From Paraflavitalea soli (GTDB lineage Bacteria > Bacteroidota > Bacteroidia > Chitinophagales > Chitinophagaceae), in assembly GCF_003555545.1 (NCBI RefSeq), contig NZ_CP032157.1:7320546-7384545 (forward strand): a DNA stretch of 64,000 nt, given 5' to 3'. Positions within the stretch are counted from its first letter, which is position 1; every line of letters starts with the position of its first letter. The notes beneath the pieces are model-generated. The model ran no database searches and was not told where the DNA came from. It saw only the letters and a program-made list of their open reading frames with translations. The translations under genes and the position numbers were made by a program. Below, piece by piece: positions 9,032 to 16,330 of this stretch.

Positions 9032-9946
9032 TTAGAACCTATACCTGTATTCCAGCGTCACTACATATTTCCTCGTTAAGCCATCGGGTCTTACATCCCT
9101 GGCAATGAATGGCGTGCCGAAACTTAACTGCACTAAACTTGATTTATTTATTGAATAGTCGAGGAATAAATTCCCATTAAACGTTAACCCTTGAGAGCCC
9201 GCTATGGTATTTTCTTTTCCGGAGGCGTCGGTAAATTCATCTTCCGATAGGTGGTAGATGGGCAAGATACCTGGCGTTAACTTCCACTTTTCATTCAGGA
9301 TCAGCGGATAGGATACCCTTAGCAATACGTCTCCTTTGCGGACATACTTATTGGTAGATTGGAATTGGGTAAATGCCGGATCACCCGGGTGATCGGTTGA
9401 CAGGAATGCATTGTTATTCTGCGTTAAGGGCTGCTGCCAGGCAATCACCAGCTCTGCTTTTTTGATCCTGTATCCTATTCCCAAAATAAGGTCTGTAGTG
9501 CCAAGGCTCGATTGATAGTCCATGGGAAGTGAAGCCCCATTCTTTTTTTTATTTCCATCCGTCAAGGGAAGTTTAATGCCGGTTGTAAAAAAAGCATTAC
9601 TAATACCTGTATAGTTTGCATTGAGGTAAATATCTGAAAGCCCGGCAGCACTTGTTAGAGATCCGTTTTGCGAGAGACCTGTAAGTTTGGTGTCGATGCT
9701 AAACTGTTTGTTTATGGACCGGCTGTATTCCATATAGAAGCTCCATATGGTGATATCGTGGTCAGCCTTTCCGTTTGATAAACCAAATTTTACCTGGTTG
9801 TATTGTTTGGTCTCCACCGTTTCCGGGCCCTGCGGCATCAATGCATTAATAGTACAAAATCCTGCGTCACTGCAACCCTGGCCCTTTGCCTGGTGTGTAT
9901 ACATAACAATAGTTAATGCTAAAACGTACGGGGTTACATACCTCAT
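9032..9946 (-). CDS. Outer-membrane beta-barrel protein, phenol-degradation transporter-like
   Basis: 304 residues from the ATG at 9946; an ATG at 9976 would add ten residues ahead of the signal peptide. The signal peptide MRYVTPYVLALTIVMYTHQA ends around KGQG. The mature protein is rich in alternating aromatic strands and ends in LEYRYRF, the terminal aromatic pattern expected of outer-membrane barrels. The pattern (VKFGLSNGKADHDI near the start, GIKLPL, repeated GIGYRI/PLT strands) resembles the MetA-pathway phenol-degradation transporter-like barrels that Bacteroidota carry in many contexts. Substrate unknown. It lies 59 bp upstream of the small gene in front of nhaA, so it may head that transcript. 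Confidence 0.75.
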   Translation of the reverse strand: MRYVTPYVLALTIVMYTHQAKGQGCSDAGFCTINALMPQGPETVETKQYNQVKFGLSNGKADHDITIWSFYMEYSRSINKQFSIDTKLTGLSQNGSLTSAAGLSDIYLNANYTGISNAFFTTGIKLPLTDGNKKKNGASLPMDYQSSLGTTDLILGIGYRIKKAELVIAWQQPLTQNNNAFLSTDHPGDPAFTQFQSTNKYVRKGDVLLRVSYPLILNEKWKLTPGILPIYHLSEDEFTDASGKENTIAGSQGLTFNGNLFLDYSINKSSLVQLSFGTPFIARDVRPDGLTRKYVVTLEYRYRF

Positions 9947-10096
9947 GGGAAGTCTTTTAAGTAAAAAAATGAGCATCAGTATTAATAACTGATGAAGGTA
10001 TTGTTTTGAACGCTTGAGTGGGTTGCCAGTTGACTGAATGAGCTTGATATTGAAGTTAAGTTAAATGGGAGATAAGAGCAGGTTAATTTTTAGGAA

Positions 10097-10123
10097 GAGG
10101 CTGCCTTCAGGGAAGACAGCCTC
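10097..10123 (-). terminator. Stem-loop after the small membrane protein gene
   Basis: GAGGCTG at 10097-10103 pairs with CAGCCTC at 10117-10123, with an inner CTTC/GAAG stem. It lies 33 bp past the stop of the small membrane gene on the minus strand. There is no good U-tract on that strand, so termination is uncertain. Confidence 0.4.
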
Positions 10124-10156
10124 CTGGTATTTGCAGCCACTAGAAAGTACTCCGGA

Positions 10157-10363
10157 TTACTCCTTTTGTACAGCGGCCTGGCTCACGGCGCCTGCCGCGG
10201 CACCGGCTACTGCGAGGTATCCGGCTACTTTGATCACGATGGCCGGAAGCGCTACGGGTGTGGTGAGCACTACGCTACTGATGGCAGCCAGGGCGATCGA
10301 AATATTCCGCAGTCTTTGGAAAAAAGGCGGCGTGGGCGATTGCATTCTTTCCTGTATACTCAT
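10157..10363 (-). CDS. Small membrane protein
   Basis: 68 residues from the ATG at 10363 (MSIQERMQSPTPPFFQRLRN). A longer frame runs to 10507, but its extra 48 residues are low-quality, so the internal ATG is preferred. A hydrophilic proline-rich head precedes two alanine/valine-rich hydrophobic stretches (about 23-40 and 44-62), giving a two-helix hairpin reminiscent of phage holins in shape only. It is on the same strand as the 251-residue gene at 10701-11456, 337 bp upstream; a pairing is suggested by context. Function unknown. Confidence 0.6.
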   Translation of the reverse strand: MSIQERMQSPTPPFFQRLRNISIALAAISSVVLTTPVALPAIVIKVAGYLAVAGAAAGAVSQAAVQKE

Positions 10364-10700
10364 AACTTTTAATTTAATGGTGAATAATTGTTGTTGCTGA
10401 ATAAAGCTGTAACCGGGTACTATAACCTTGCTTCTTCCCGGAAGGCGGGATGGGCTTTGCTGCAGCGGGCCTATGCGCGCATGATGATCCTGGCCGGCAT
10501 TGATCATGCACCGGGAAAATGGCTGGTTATATTGTTGACTGGTGGGCTGTGGTCCTGCGGCTGATCAGGAAATGTTCCTGTGAGACTGTTTTTGCTGACA
10601 AATGATTGTCGTGGTAAAACGCCGTCCGGTGGGGGAGCCGGGAAACAGGCACCGGTATTACCCGGTTACAGCTATGCTGTGTGAAAGATGGACCAGGCTA
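10364..10700. other. 337-bp gap without a convincing gene
   Basis: No gene is supported. A small perfect hairpin (CAGGAA-ATG-TTCCTG, 10566-10580) and another (GACAA/TTGTC, about 10597-10609) are present. On the minus strand this would be a long leader for the small membrane protein if it is co-transcribed with the upstream gene. Confidence 0.5.
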
Positions 10701-11456
10701 TTAAGCGGGATCTATCTTGATCAGTGTGAGGGCATTGAATGCACCGTTGTTGAGGGCGTACACCTTTCCATTGACGATCTGGATGAACTGAACGCCCATG
10801 ATCAGGAACAAAGGATGGGGCGACATGGCCGGCAACTGTGCGGTAAGTGTAGTGACCGGCGTGGCGACGTTTGCGATGGGCAGGTCGACGCTGGACTGAA
10901 AATCGCTTACGTATTGCTGGTCTTCAAAGTCAATGGCCGCGGCTGCGGTCACAATACGCAGGTGAGAGCTTCCTTCCGGTGCTGATACTACTTCACTAAG
11001 GAAGACGGAAGGGATTTGTACGGTACATTGCCCGGTGGTGCGATCGATGGAGGACAGGAAGGGTGTAACGAAGGTGCTGATCAATGAATTGCCGACGTTG
11101 AAATCAAATTGGTCGAGCAACATCATATCGCCCTCATACACCGTACGCTGTCCCCTGTCGTTGACAGGATCGGTACGGATGATGCGGGAAAAAACCGATG
11201 TGAGCCGGCTTGTCATGCGGGTATCCGATCCCGACTTGACGAGTTTGGCAAAGGCTGCGCGAAACAGCTTACTGGCTTTACCGGCTCTCCCAAATTCCGC
11301 CATGTTTTCCCTGGTACGGGCATAAGCATCGGAGGTCCTGATCTTATTGCCATCGATGTGGGTCTTTTCCCTGGCGCTGTAGCCATCTTTTGTTTTTTGG
11401 TAGGTCATGTCACCGGTGGTGCCCAATAACCTGTGTGTTCCTTTTTGCTTTGGCAT
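10701..11456 (-). CDS. Conserved hypothetical protein (MPKQKG...TYQKTKDG...AREK type)
   Basis: 251 residues. It begins MPKQKGTHRLLGTTGDMTYQ, then KTKDGYSAREK and SDAYARTRENMAEFGRAGKA. This head resembles a group of uncharacterised Bacteroidota proteins that share a basic, glycine-rich start and a TRENxxEFGxAGKA block. The rest is rich in beta-forming residues, with no signal peptide or membrane helix. I cannot assign a function; a structural or phage-derived origin is possible but not shown. A promoter with good -7 and -33 elements lies 53 bp upstream, directly against two periodic DNA arrays. A small membrane protein follows on the same strand. Confidence 0.75.
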   Translation of the reverse strand: MPKQKGTHRLLGTTGDMTYQKTKDGYSAREKTHIDGNKIRTSDAYARTRENMAEFGRAGKASKLFRAAFAKLVKSGSDTRMTSRLTSVFSRIIRTDPVNDRGQRTVYEGDMMLLDQFDFNVGNSLISTFVTPFLSSIDRTTGQCTVQIPSVFLSEVVSAPEGSSHLRIVTAAAAIDFEDQQYVSDFQSSVDLPIANVATPVTTLTAQLPAMSPHPLFLIMGVQFIQIVNGKVYALNNGAFNALTLIKIDPA

Positions 11457-11508
11457 GTTAATGATGTTTTAACGTGAATGAATAATTGCTGTCATGACTA
11501 GCGTGATG

Positions 11509-11541
11509 CAAACATACGATCGTGAAAAGGTGGTTTCCAAA
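11509..11541 (-). promoter_or_regulatory. Promoter of the 251-residue gene
   Basis: On the minus strand, TTTG (11541-11538), a 21-nt spacer, then TATGTTTG (11516-11509), an exact match to the Bacteroidota -7 box TAnnTTTG. Predicted transcription starts near 11502, about 45 nt before the ATG at 11456. The -33 element overlaps the first TTTCCAA unit of the adjoining periodic array. Confidence 0.7.
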
Positions 11542-11548
11542 TGAGCAC

Positions 11549-11654
11549 TTCCGAAAACGACCATAATTTCCAATTCTTCTGAAATAGACGTATTCTTCCA
11601 ATTGTTCCGAAACCGACAAATAATTCTGAAATCGACATTTCATTCTGCAACTGT
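11549..11654. repeat. Degenerate periodic array, TTCYRAA units about 9.5 bp apart
   Basis: TTCC/TTCT-(G/A)AA units begin at 11549, 11568, 11577, 11596, 11605, 11624 and 11643. The spacings are 19, 9, 19, 9, 19 and 19 bp, multiples of about 9.5. The first 56 bp are two copies of a 28-bp unit. It directly joins the 11-bp array and the promoter of the 251-residue gene. Confidence 0.7.
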
Positions 11655-11917
11655 ATACACTGGCTATATGGGTAATACCCTGGTGTTATACGATGGTGAT
11701 ATGGGTATGATATGCCGGAGCTATGCCGGAACCCTTCCGGAGCTATGCCAGAGATAGGGGAGGAATATGAGAACTATACGACAGCCATATGCATGCCATA
11801 TGACTAGGATATGCTTGCGACATGGCTGGCATATGACAACTATATGAGACGATATGAGGGGTATATGGGAACTATATGGGAAACATATGGGAGTGATATG
11901 GGAACTATATAGGAGGA
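11655..11917. repeat. 11-bp period ATATG array, about 24 units
   Basis: ATATG or a one- or two-base variant recurs every 11 bp from 11655 to 11907: 11666, 11699, 11710, 11765, 11787, 11798, 11809, 11831, 11842, then 11852 after a single 10-bp step, then 11863, 11874, 11885, 11896 and 11907. The six bases between are variable, often GGAACT or GCCGGA. The period is not a multiple of three and no ATG-initiated protein spans it, so it is not coding. About one helical turn per unit would put every ATATG on the same DNA face. Confidence 0.85.
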
Positions 11918-12110
11918 GGGAATAAAAAATAAAACAAAATACGGTAATATACAACCGCAATGCATGGATAAAATGTAAAATTGAACTTTTGTTTGTATTT
12001 GATTTGATGAAATGTTTATATATTCAGGGGCCCGAAAAAATCCGCCTTATTCTTCTTCCTGCAACCTTGCCTTTTTGTATTAAACGTAAAAATAAATCCT
12101 ACATATCACT

Positions 12111-12677
12111 ATGGAGAGGCTCATGCATTTTTTAGAATCTATTCATCCTATGTCGGATGAGCTAAAAATATACCTGCAAGCAAATTTAAAGCAACGGGAA
12201 ATTAAGAAAAAGGAGTACTTACTAAAAGCAGGCCATGTGAGCAAACATGTATGCTTTATTCTTACGGGGCTTTTGCGCTGTTTTTACGAGAAAAATGATA
12301 CGGAAGTGTCTTCCTGGTTCATGAAAGAAGGTGACGTAGTATTCAGTATCGAAAGTTTTTATACGCAAACACCCAGTTATGAATCTATCCAGGCGCTGGA
12401 GGATACCAGCATACTTTATATAGACCATGCAGAACTAGAATACATCTACAAGCACTTTGCTGAATTCAACTATATAGGCCGCATACTTACCATACATTAT
12501 CATACCCTGTGGGCACGGCAGTTATATTCAATTCGGATGTGTTCTGGAATGGAAAGGTACCAGTGGATGAAGGAGAATCATGCGGATCTCTTACAAAAGG
12601 TACCAGCCCGGTACCTGGCCCCCTACCTGAATATGACGGAAGTAAGCCTGAGCAGGTTGAAGGCGCAGCGAGGATAG
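12111..12677 (+). CDS. Crp/Fnr family transcriptional regulator
   Basis: 188 residues, the usual size of the short Bacteroidota Crp-like regulators. An N-terminal cyclic-nucleotide-binding-type beta-roll covers about residues 20-120 (KKKEYLLKAGHVSKHVCFIL, then GLLRCFYEKNDTEVSSWFM). A long dimerisation helix follows, and a compact C-terminal helix-turn-helix near 160-188 (PARYLAPYLNMTEVSLSRLK). The ligand is not predictable. It faces the periodic-array region on its 5' side, about 190 bp away, and the lipoprotein gene follows on the same strand. Confidence 0.9.
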   Translation: MERLMHFLESIHPMSDELKIYLQANLKQREIKKKEYLLKAGHVSKHVCFILTGLLRCFYEKNDTEVSSWFMKEGDVVFSIESFYTQTPSYESIQALEDTSILYIDHAELEYIYKHFAEFNYIGRILTIHYHTLWARQLYSIRMCSGMERYQWMKENHADLLQKVPARYLAPYLNMTEVSLSRLKAQRG

Positions 12678-12682
12678 GTTTA

Positions 12683-12690
12683 TATTTTTG
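12683..12690 (+). promoter_or_regulatory. Candidate -7 box for the lipoprotein gene
   Basis: TATTTTTG is an exact TAnnTTTG match just after the Crp-like gene and 20 bp before the next ATG. A TTG lies 23 nt upstream, at the outer edge of the accepted spacing. It suggests the lipoprotein gene has its own start. Confidence 0.4.
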
Positions 12691-12709
12691 TTTAATCCAA
12701 AACAATACT

Positions 12710-14128
12710 ATGAGAAGACCATTTTTATTGGCCAGCCTGATACTGGCTGACGCAGTGTGGCTAACGAGTTGTCAGAAGAAAAATGCTGAAAATGAAACAT
12801 TGCCATTAAACTTGATTAGTGAGGCCAAAGTACATTTTGAAAGAAATGACAAGCAATTAGGTCCTGCTTTTACGGGCAAGAGTAATGCCCATGAACTGAG
12901 CAACCCACGGAAATATAGTAGACACTGGCCCCGGTGGCAGGAAGCCATTGTGACAGAATTTATGCAAGGGCAGGCAGTGATGGTACCTATTGAATACAGT
13001 AAGCCGTTTCTTCTGACAACTACGCTTTCAAAAAACTATTCCTACCCGATCAATGCCATCAGTAAGCTGCTTGTTTACAGGGACAAAAAAGGAATTCTAC
13101 AATCACAGGTTATTACTTACCTGCCCGACAGTGTATTTCTGAAAAGTGGCAGGAATAGTTTCAGCGGCATTATTGTGGTAGAAGATTGTGATGGTATATT
13201 GATCAATATGTACCTGGCACACAAAGACGGTACCATTAAGAAGGCCAGGGCCATTGCAGATAAGGCCAGCAGCGAAGTACTGCTGCGAATTGGAGAATCC
13301 GCCGCACCAGTCTGCCTGTATACGCAGGGGTATAATTATTCTGCTGATGATCCGGAAGGGGTGTATTGGTCTGAACTGATTGGCTGTAGTACCTATTATC
13401 CTGAAAGCCCGGGACCGGGACCCCAACCTTCAGGGTTCGATTATTCGGCGGTGGGCAGTGGCGGGGTGGGGCCAAGTCCAGTTTACACAAATTTCGTGGT
13501 CTATTCACCGACTAATCCAATTGGAAATATTAAGGACTATTTTAAATGTTTTATTAATAAACCGGGCAGCGATTACCAGTACCAAATTGCGCTGTGTGTA
13601 AGCCAACCTGAGCCGGGCTATCGAACAGCTTGGGAAACCATAAATCCTTTTAGTAATGATAATAATCCGATTTATGTAGGCCATACTTATTTGATTATAA
13701 CTCAAGTTACTCCTGCGCAGACCATTATCAGGAATGTTGGATTTTACCCTCTTAATGGTGTTTCGCCATATTCACCTTCAGATCAAGGTGTTTTAAACAA
13801 TGACCAGAATGGAAGCTATGATATCAAGTTGACGATCAGAATGACCAGTAGCCAGTTTTTCACAGTTTTGAATTATATTAACCAAGCCAATAGTAGTATA
13901 TTCCAATATAATTTAAACACTAATAACTGTACTACTTTTGCTATAAATGCATTAAATAGTGCAGGCTTCGGTATTCCTGCCACACGAGGTACTTGGCACA
14001 ATGGACAGGGATGTAATCCTGGGGACTTGGGAGAAGATATTCGTTCGCTGCCACTGACGGAAAATATGAGCAGGACTACCACCTATGGCACACATTTAAA
14101 CAAGGGCTCTTGCCTTCCAATTGAATAA
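12710..14128 (+). CDS. Lipoprotein with C-terminal papain-like (His...Cys) domain
   Basis: 472 residues from the ATG at 12710; the frame is open further upstream but that part overlaps the Crp gene in another frame. The signal peptide ends in LTSC, a lipobox, so the protein is lipid-anchored. The middle is proline/glycine-rich (ESPGPGPQPSG, GSGGVGPSP). The C-terminal 150 residues contain VGHTYLII and, about 75 residues later, NNCTTFAINALNSAG. A His strand preceding a Cys helix is the order seen in circularly permuted papain-like folds such as LRAT, PPPDE and YiiX-type proteins, so an amidase or peptidase activity is possible (inference). Two small genes of unknown function follow at 2 bp and 12 bp spacing and may be its partners. 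Confidence 0.75.
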   Translation: MRRPFLLASLILADAVWLTSCQKKNAENETLPLNLISEAKVHFERNDKQLGPAFTGKSNAHELSNPRKYSRHWPRWQEAIVTEFMQGQAVMVPIEYSKPFLLTTTLSKNYSYPINAISKLLVYRDKKGILQSQVITYLPDSVFLKSGRNSFSGIIVVEDCDGILINMYLAHKDGTIKKARAIADKASSEVLLRIGESAAPVCLYTQGYNYSADDPEGVYWSELIGCSTYYPESPGPGPQPSGFDYSAVGSGGVGPSPVYTNFVVYSPTNPIGNIKDYFKCFINKPGSDYQYQIALCVSQPEPGYRTAWETINPFSNDNNPIYVGHTYLIITQVTPAQTIIRNVGFYPLNGVSPYSPSDQGVLNNDQNGSYDIKLTIRMTSSQFFTVLNYINQANSSIFQYNLNTNNCTTFAINALNSAGFGIPATRGTWHNGQGCNPGDLGEDIRSLPLTENMSRTTTYGTHLNKGSCLPIE

Positions 14129-14130
14129 TT

Positions 14131-14547
14131 ATGAAAAATGTTATTGTTATTATATTTTCAATGGTGGCCTTTATAAAAGCAAGCCATTCGCAACAATATG
14201 ATTGGAAACAAACTGATCACTGGAAAATATATGATATAGTGGATAGGCAAGCAATAAAAATTACCACGGATAGCCTTAAATTACTAAAAGGAACTCTTAT
14301 ACCAAAAGACAGTGTGCTTTATTATATTTCTGATGCCGCTATATTGCCATCAATTAAAAATGAAGTTTGGATGGGGGCGTTTGTATTAACATATGAAGTG
14401 AAAGAAAATCAAATAGGGAAATTGCTAGTTTGTAAATATAGAAATTGTATTTACAATTCCTTTGACAGACAATATTATGAAATTGATAGTAGGAAAAGTG
14501 ATGCCTGGCAATCGTTCCTTAATAACTGTATGAATAGAGAAAATTAA
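14131..14547 (+). CDS. Small exported hypothetical protein
   Basis: 138 residues with a signal peptide (hydrophobic residues 4-16, likely cleavage after ASHSQ). The mature part is aromatic and lysine-rich with two cysteines (LVCKYRNC). No family recognised. It starts 2 bp after the lipoprotein stop, so the pair is almost certainly co-translated. It could be an inhibitor or partner of the lipoprotein's papain-like domain; this is inference from position. Its base composition is clearly more AT-rich than the rest of the window. Confidence 0.7.
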   Translation: MKNVIVIIFSMVAFIKASHSQQYDWKQTDHWKIYDIVDRQAIKITTDSLKLLKGTLIPKDSVLYYISDAAILPSIKNEVWMGAFVLTYEVKENQIGKLLVCKYRNCIYNSFDRQYYEIDSRKSDAWQSFLNNCMNREN

Positions 14548-14559
14548 GAGACAGTTTAT

Positions 14560-14946
14560 ATGCAGCTTCGTTACAAGTATCTTTTATTTTCAATTGGAGT
14601 AACTGTGGCTTGGGTCACAGTTGGATTTCTACTGGCACCTACTGTGCACGGAAAGTTAGGAAACTCTTTTGGGCTGACTATATTTAATATTTTAACAAGG
14701 CAGGTAACCATGGTTATTGGAATTATTCTATTATTCCTGAGAATGATCCGAATTATTAAACCTACTCATTTTGCATATATTTTATTGGGGATACTTAATG
14801 CTGGCGTAGGAGTATTGGCAATTATACTTTACTTCACGGACCTGGCAAACAGGCAATGGTTGAATATTTCCCTGTATAATCTCCTTCTGGCCTTAATTCT
14901 AATATCAGATTCTCTTTGGTACAAACAGGAGCCGCCCACGGCTTAG
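14560..14946 (+). CDS. Four-helix membrane protein
   Basis: 128 residues with four predicted transmembrane segments, near 9-29, 44-66, 71-92 and 100-121. No catalytic motif or recognised family. It lies 12 bp behind the small exported protein and is the last gene of the lipoprotein transcript. Base composition is AT-rich like its neighbour. Function unknown. Confidence 0.7.
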   Translation: MQLRYKYLLFSIGVTVAWVTVGFLLAPTVHGKLGNSFGLTIFNILTRQVTMVIGIILLFLRMIRIIKPTHFAYILLGILNAGVGVLAIILYFTDLANRQWLNISLYNLLLALILISDSLWYKQEPPTA

Positions 14947-15010
14947 CAATTTTTTATCATTTGTTAAACTTTTGGTAGGGTTTGAGTATTAGTTTTGTTC
15001 TGCACTTTGA

Positions 15011-15295
15011 TTAAAGCAGGCAGGATATAATACAATACCCCCTTAACTCTATAGGCTCAATCCTATCTCCTGCCTGGTTTGGTGATCCATACAAGTTTGT
15101 GTGGCTTTGATTTGCGTGCATCTTCATGTGGTCTTGAGTTCCAATTTTTATGATGGGTTCTTGTTTTTGGTTAAAGTATGTGGATGGATGGTAACGTATG
15201 TCGGTTCCGCAATATGCGCGGAGCTTAAACTTTGATTGTTGCGTACCGTAATGATACAACTGTATTATGTGGTAGTGCATAGCCTTCTCATTCAT
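15011..15295 (-). CDS. Small hydrophilic hypothetical protein
   Basis: 94 residues, histidine- and tyrosine-rich (MHYHIIQLYHYG), no signal peptide or membrane helix. It is divergent from the 68-residue gene at 15321 with only 25 bp between the starts. The composition looks protein-like, but I recognise no family. It could be spurious. Confidence 0.45.
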   Translation of the reverse strand: MNEKAMHYHIIQLYHYGTQQSKFKLRAYCGTDIRYHPSTYFNQKQEPIIKIGTQDHMKMHANQSHTNLYGSPNQAGDRIEPIELRGYCIISCLL

Positions 15296-15320
15296 TTTTT
15301 AACATTAAACAATACTGCTA

Positions 15321-15527
15321 ATGAAAAGCCACCGACCTATTTTATTTATCTATGCCAAAGACGTCTCCTTATTTACCCGGAAATCTGACCGGCACGGGGC
15401 AAATGTATTGGATAAGATCCGTACGCATTATGGAAAAAAGAGACACCAGCCAGTAACCATTGCTGAGTTTTGTGATTACATGGACCTTGATGAGGTGGAG
15501 GTACATAATATACTAAAGAACAAATAA
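15321..15527 (+). CDS. Small basic hypothetical protein
   Basis: 68 residues. A basic N-terminal half is followed by a compact helical segment (QPVTIAEFCDYMDLDEVEVH) that looks like a helix-turn-helix-sized unit, with the end LKNK. It might bind nucleic acid, but this is only a shape argument. It precedes the two tandem paralogs on the same strand, 88 bp away. Confidence 0.6.
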   Translation: MKSHRPILFIYAKDVSLFTRKSDRHGANVLDKIRTHYGKKRHQPVTIAEFCDYMDLDEVEVHNILKNK

Positions 15528-15615
15528 TGCCCTCTTATTAAATGTACAGGATGGTTTTGGCTGTTTTAAAGTGGCTGTACGAAACTCTATTCATTAACTT
15601 TTAAGCATTTACTAT

Positions 15616-16272
15616 ATGCGATTAACAACAAAGGATCATTTTTGGATATGGTTTAAAAGCAATAGCGAAATCTATCGTAAGATAGGTGAAATGAGCAAAA
15701 AGGAGGCGCGGTACTGGCTCAATGAGCTTTATGCCCATTTGCGCTCATGTGGAAGGAATATACATCCTTATATTCTCTTTCCGAAAGATGAATCAACTCG
15801 GCAGCTAATTATTTCCGCTAATGGCAATCTTAACTATTTCGAACAGGTAATGGAGTTGGTATCTAAAGCGCCGGTGGTTCCCGGATGGGAAATTATTGGA
15901 TTTTATCCACCCTGTGCCATTGACAGGCGGATTAAAGAAGGATTTGGTCATACGGGTATTGATCCACACAATCTTTGGTTTAAGTTGTATGAGGAAGAGG
16001 ATGGGCAGGCTCATATTGTTGTGTTTGCTGAAGCCTTTAAACCCGATGACGAGGTATTTGTAAAAGCTGTCGAAGCTGTTCTTATGAATGTACTGGGTGA
16101 ATATGCTTTGCGTACAGAACTGGTGGGGTTTGAGGTAGATGAGCTTGAGAACTCTATCTATGAAGAGGAAGGTGAGTGCTATAAACTACAAGAGTTGCCA
16201 GTACAACTGGAGAGAATGCGTTTTTCCGGACTGGTGGTTGATGCACAGGGAGAGATAAAGCAAAAGAGGTAA
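15616..16272 (+). CDS. Hypothetical protein, first of a tandem paralog pair
   Basis: 218 residues, no signal peptide or membrane helix, acidic C-terminus. Shared with the next gene: FWIWFKSNSEIY near the start, YWLNELYAHLRSCGRNI, a central PGWEIIGFYPP, and TGIDPHNLWFKL. The conserved tryptophans and the GIDPHNLWF block imply a common folded domain. I do not recognise the family. Small cytosolic tandem paralogs in an accessory region are a pattern seen with immunity proteins, but no toxin gene is adjacent. Confidence 0.75.
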   Translation: MRLTTKDHFWIWFKSNSEIYRKIGEMSKKEARYWLNELYAHLRSCGRNIHPYILFPKDESTRQLIISANGNLNYFEQVMELVSKAPVVPGWEIIGFYPPCAIDRRIKEGFGHTGIDPHNLWFKLYEEEDGQAHIVVFAEAFKPDDEVFVKAVEAVLMNVLGEYALRTELVGFEVDELENSIYEEEGECYKLQELPVQLERMRFSGLVVDAQGEIKQKR

Positions 16273-16330
16273 GGTTGTATTCCGTACTCATAAGGCTTAA
16301 CATGAGGTTTATTGATTTTTAATTCTTAAA

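Noticed and set aside
10364-10507. 48-residue extension of the small membrane protein
   Set aside because: Composition is poor and an ATG at 10363 gives a compact two-helix protein.
11655-11917. CRISPR array at the periodic repeat
   Set aside because: Units are 11 bp with degenerate sequence and no spacers of 25-45 bp; no cas genes are near.
11458-11960. Two minus-strand frames (11458-11643, 11721-11960) across the repeats
   Set aside because: They are open because of the repeats; a 11-bp or 9.5-bp period cannot encode a periodic protein in one frame, and the composition is not protein-like.
12509-12709. N-terminal extension of the papain-like lipoprotein
   Set aside because: It overlaps the Crp-like gene and would bury the signal peptide; ATG at 12710 gives a proper lipobox.
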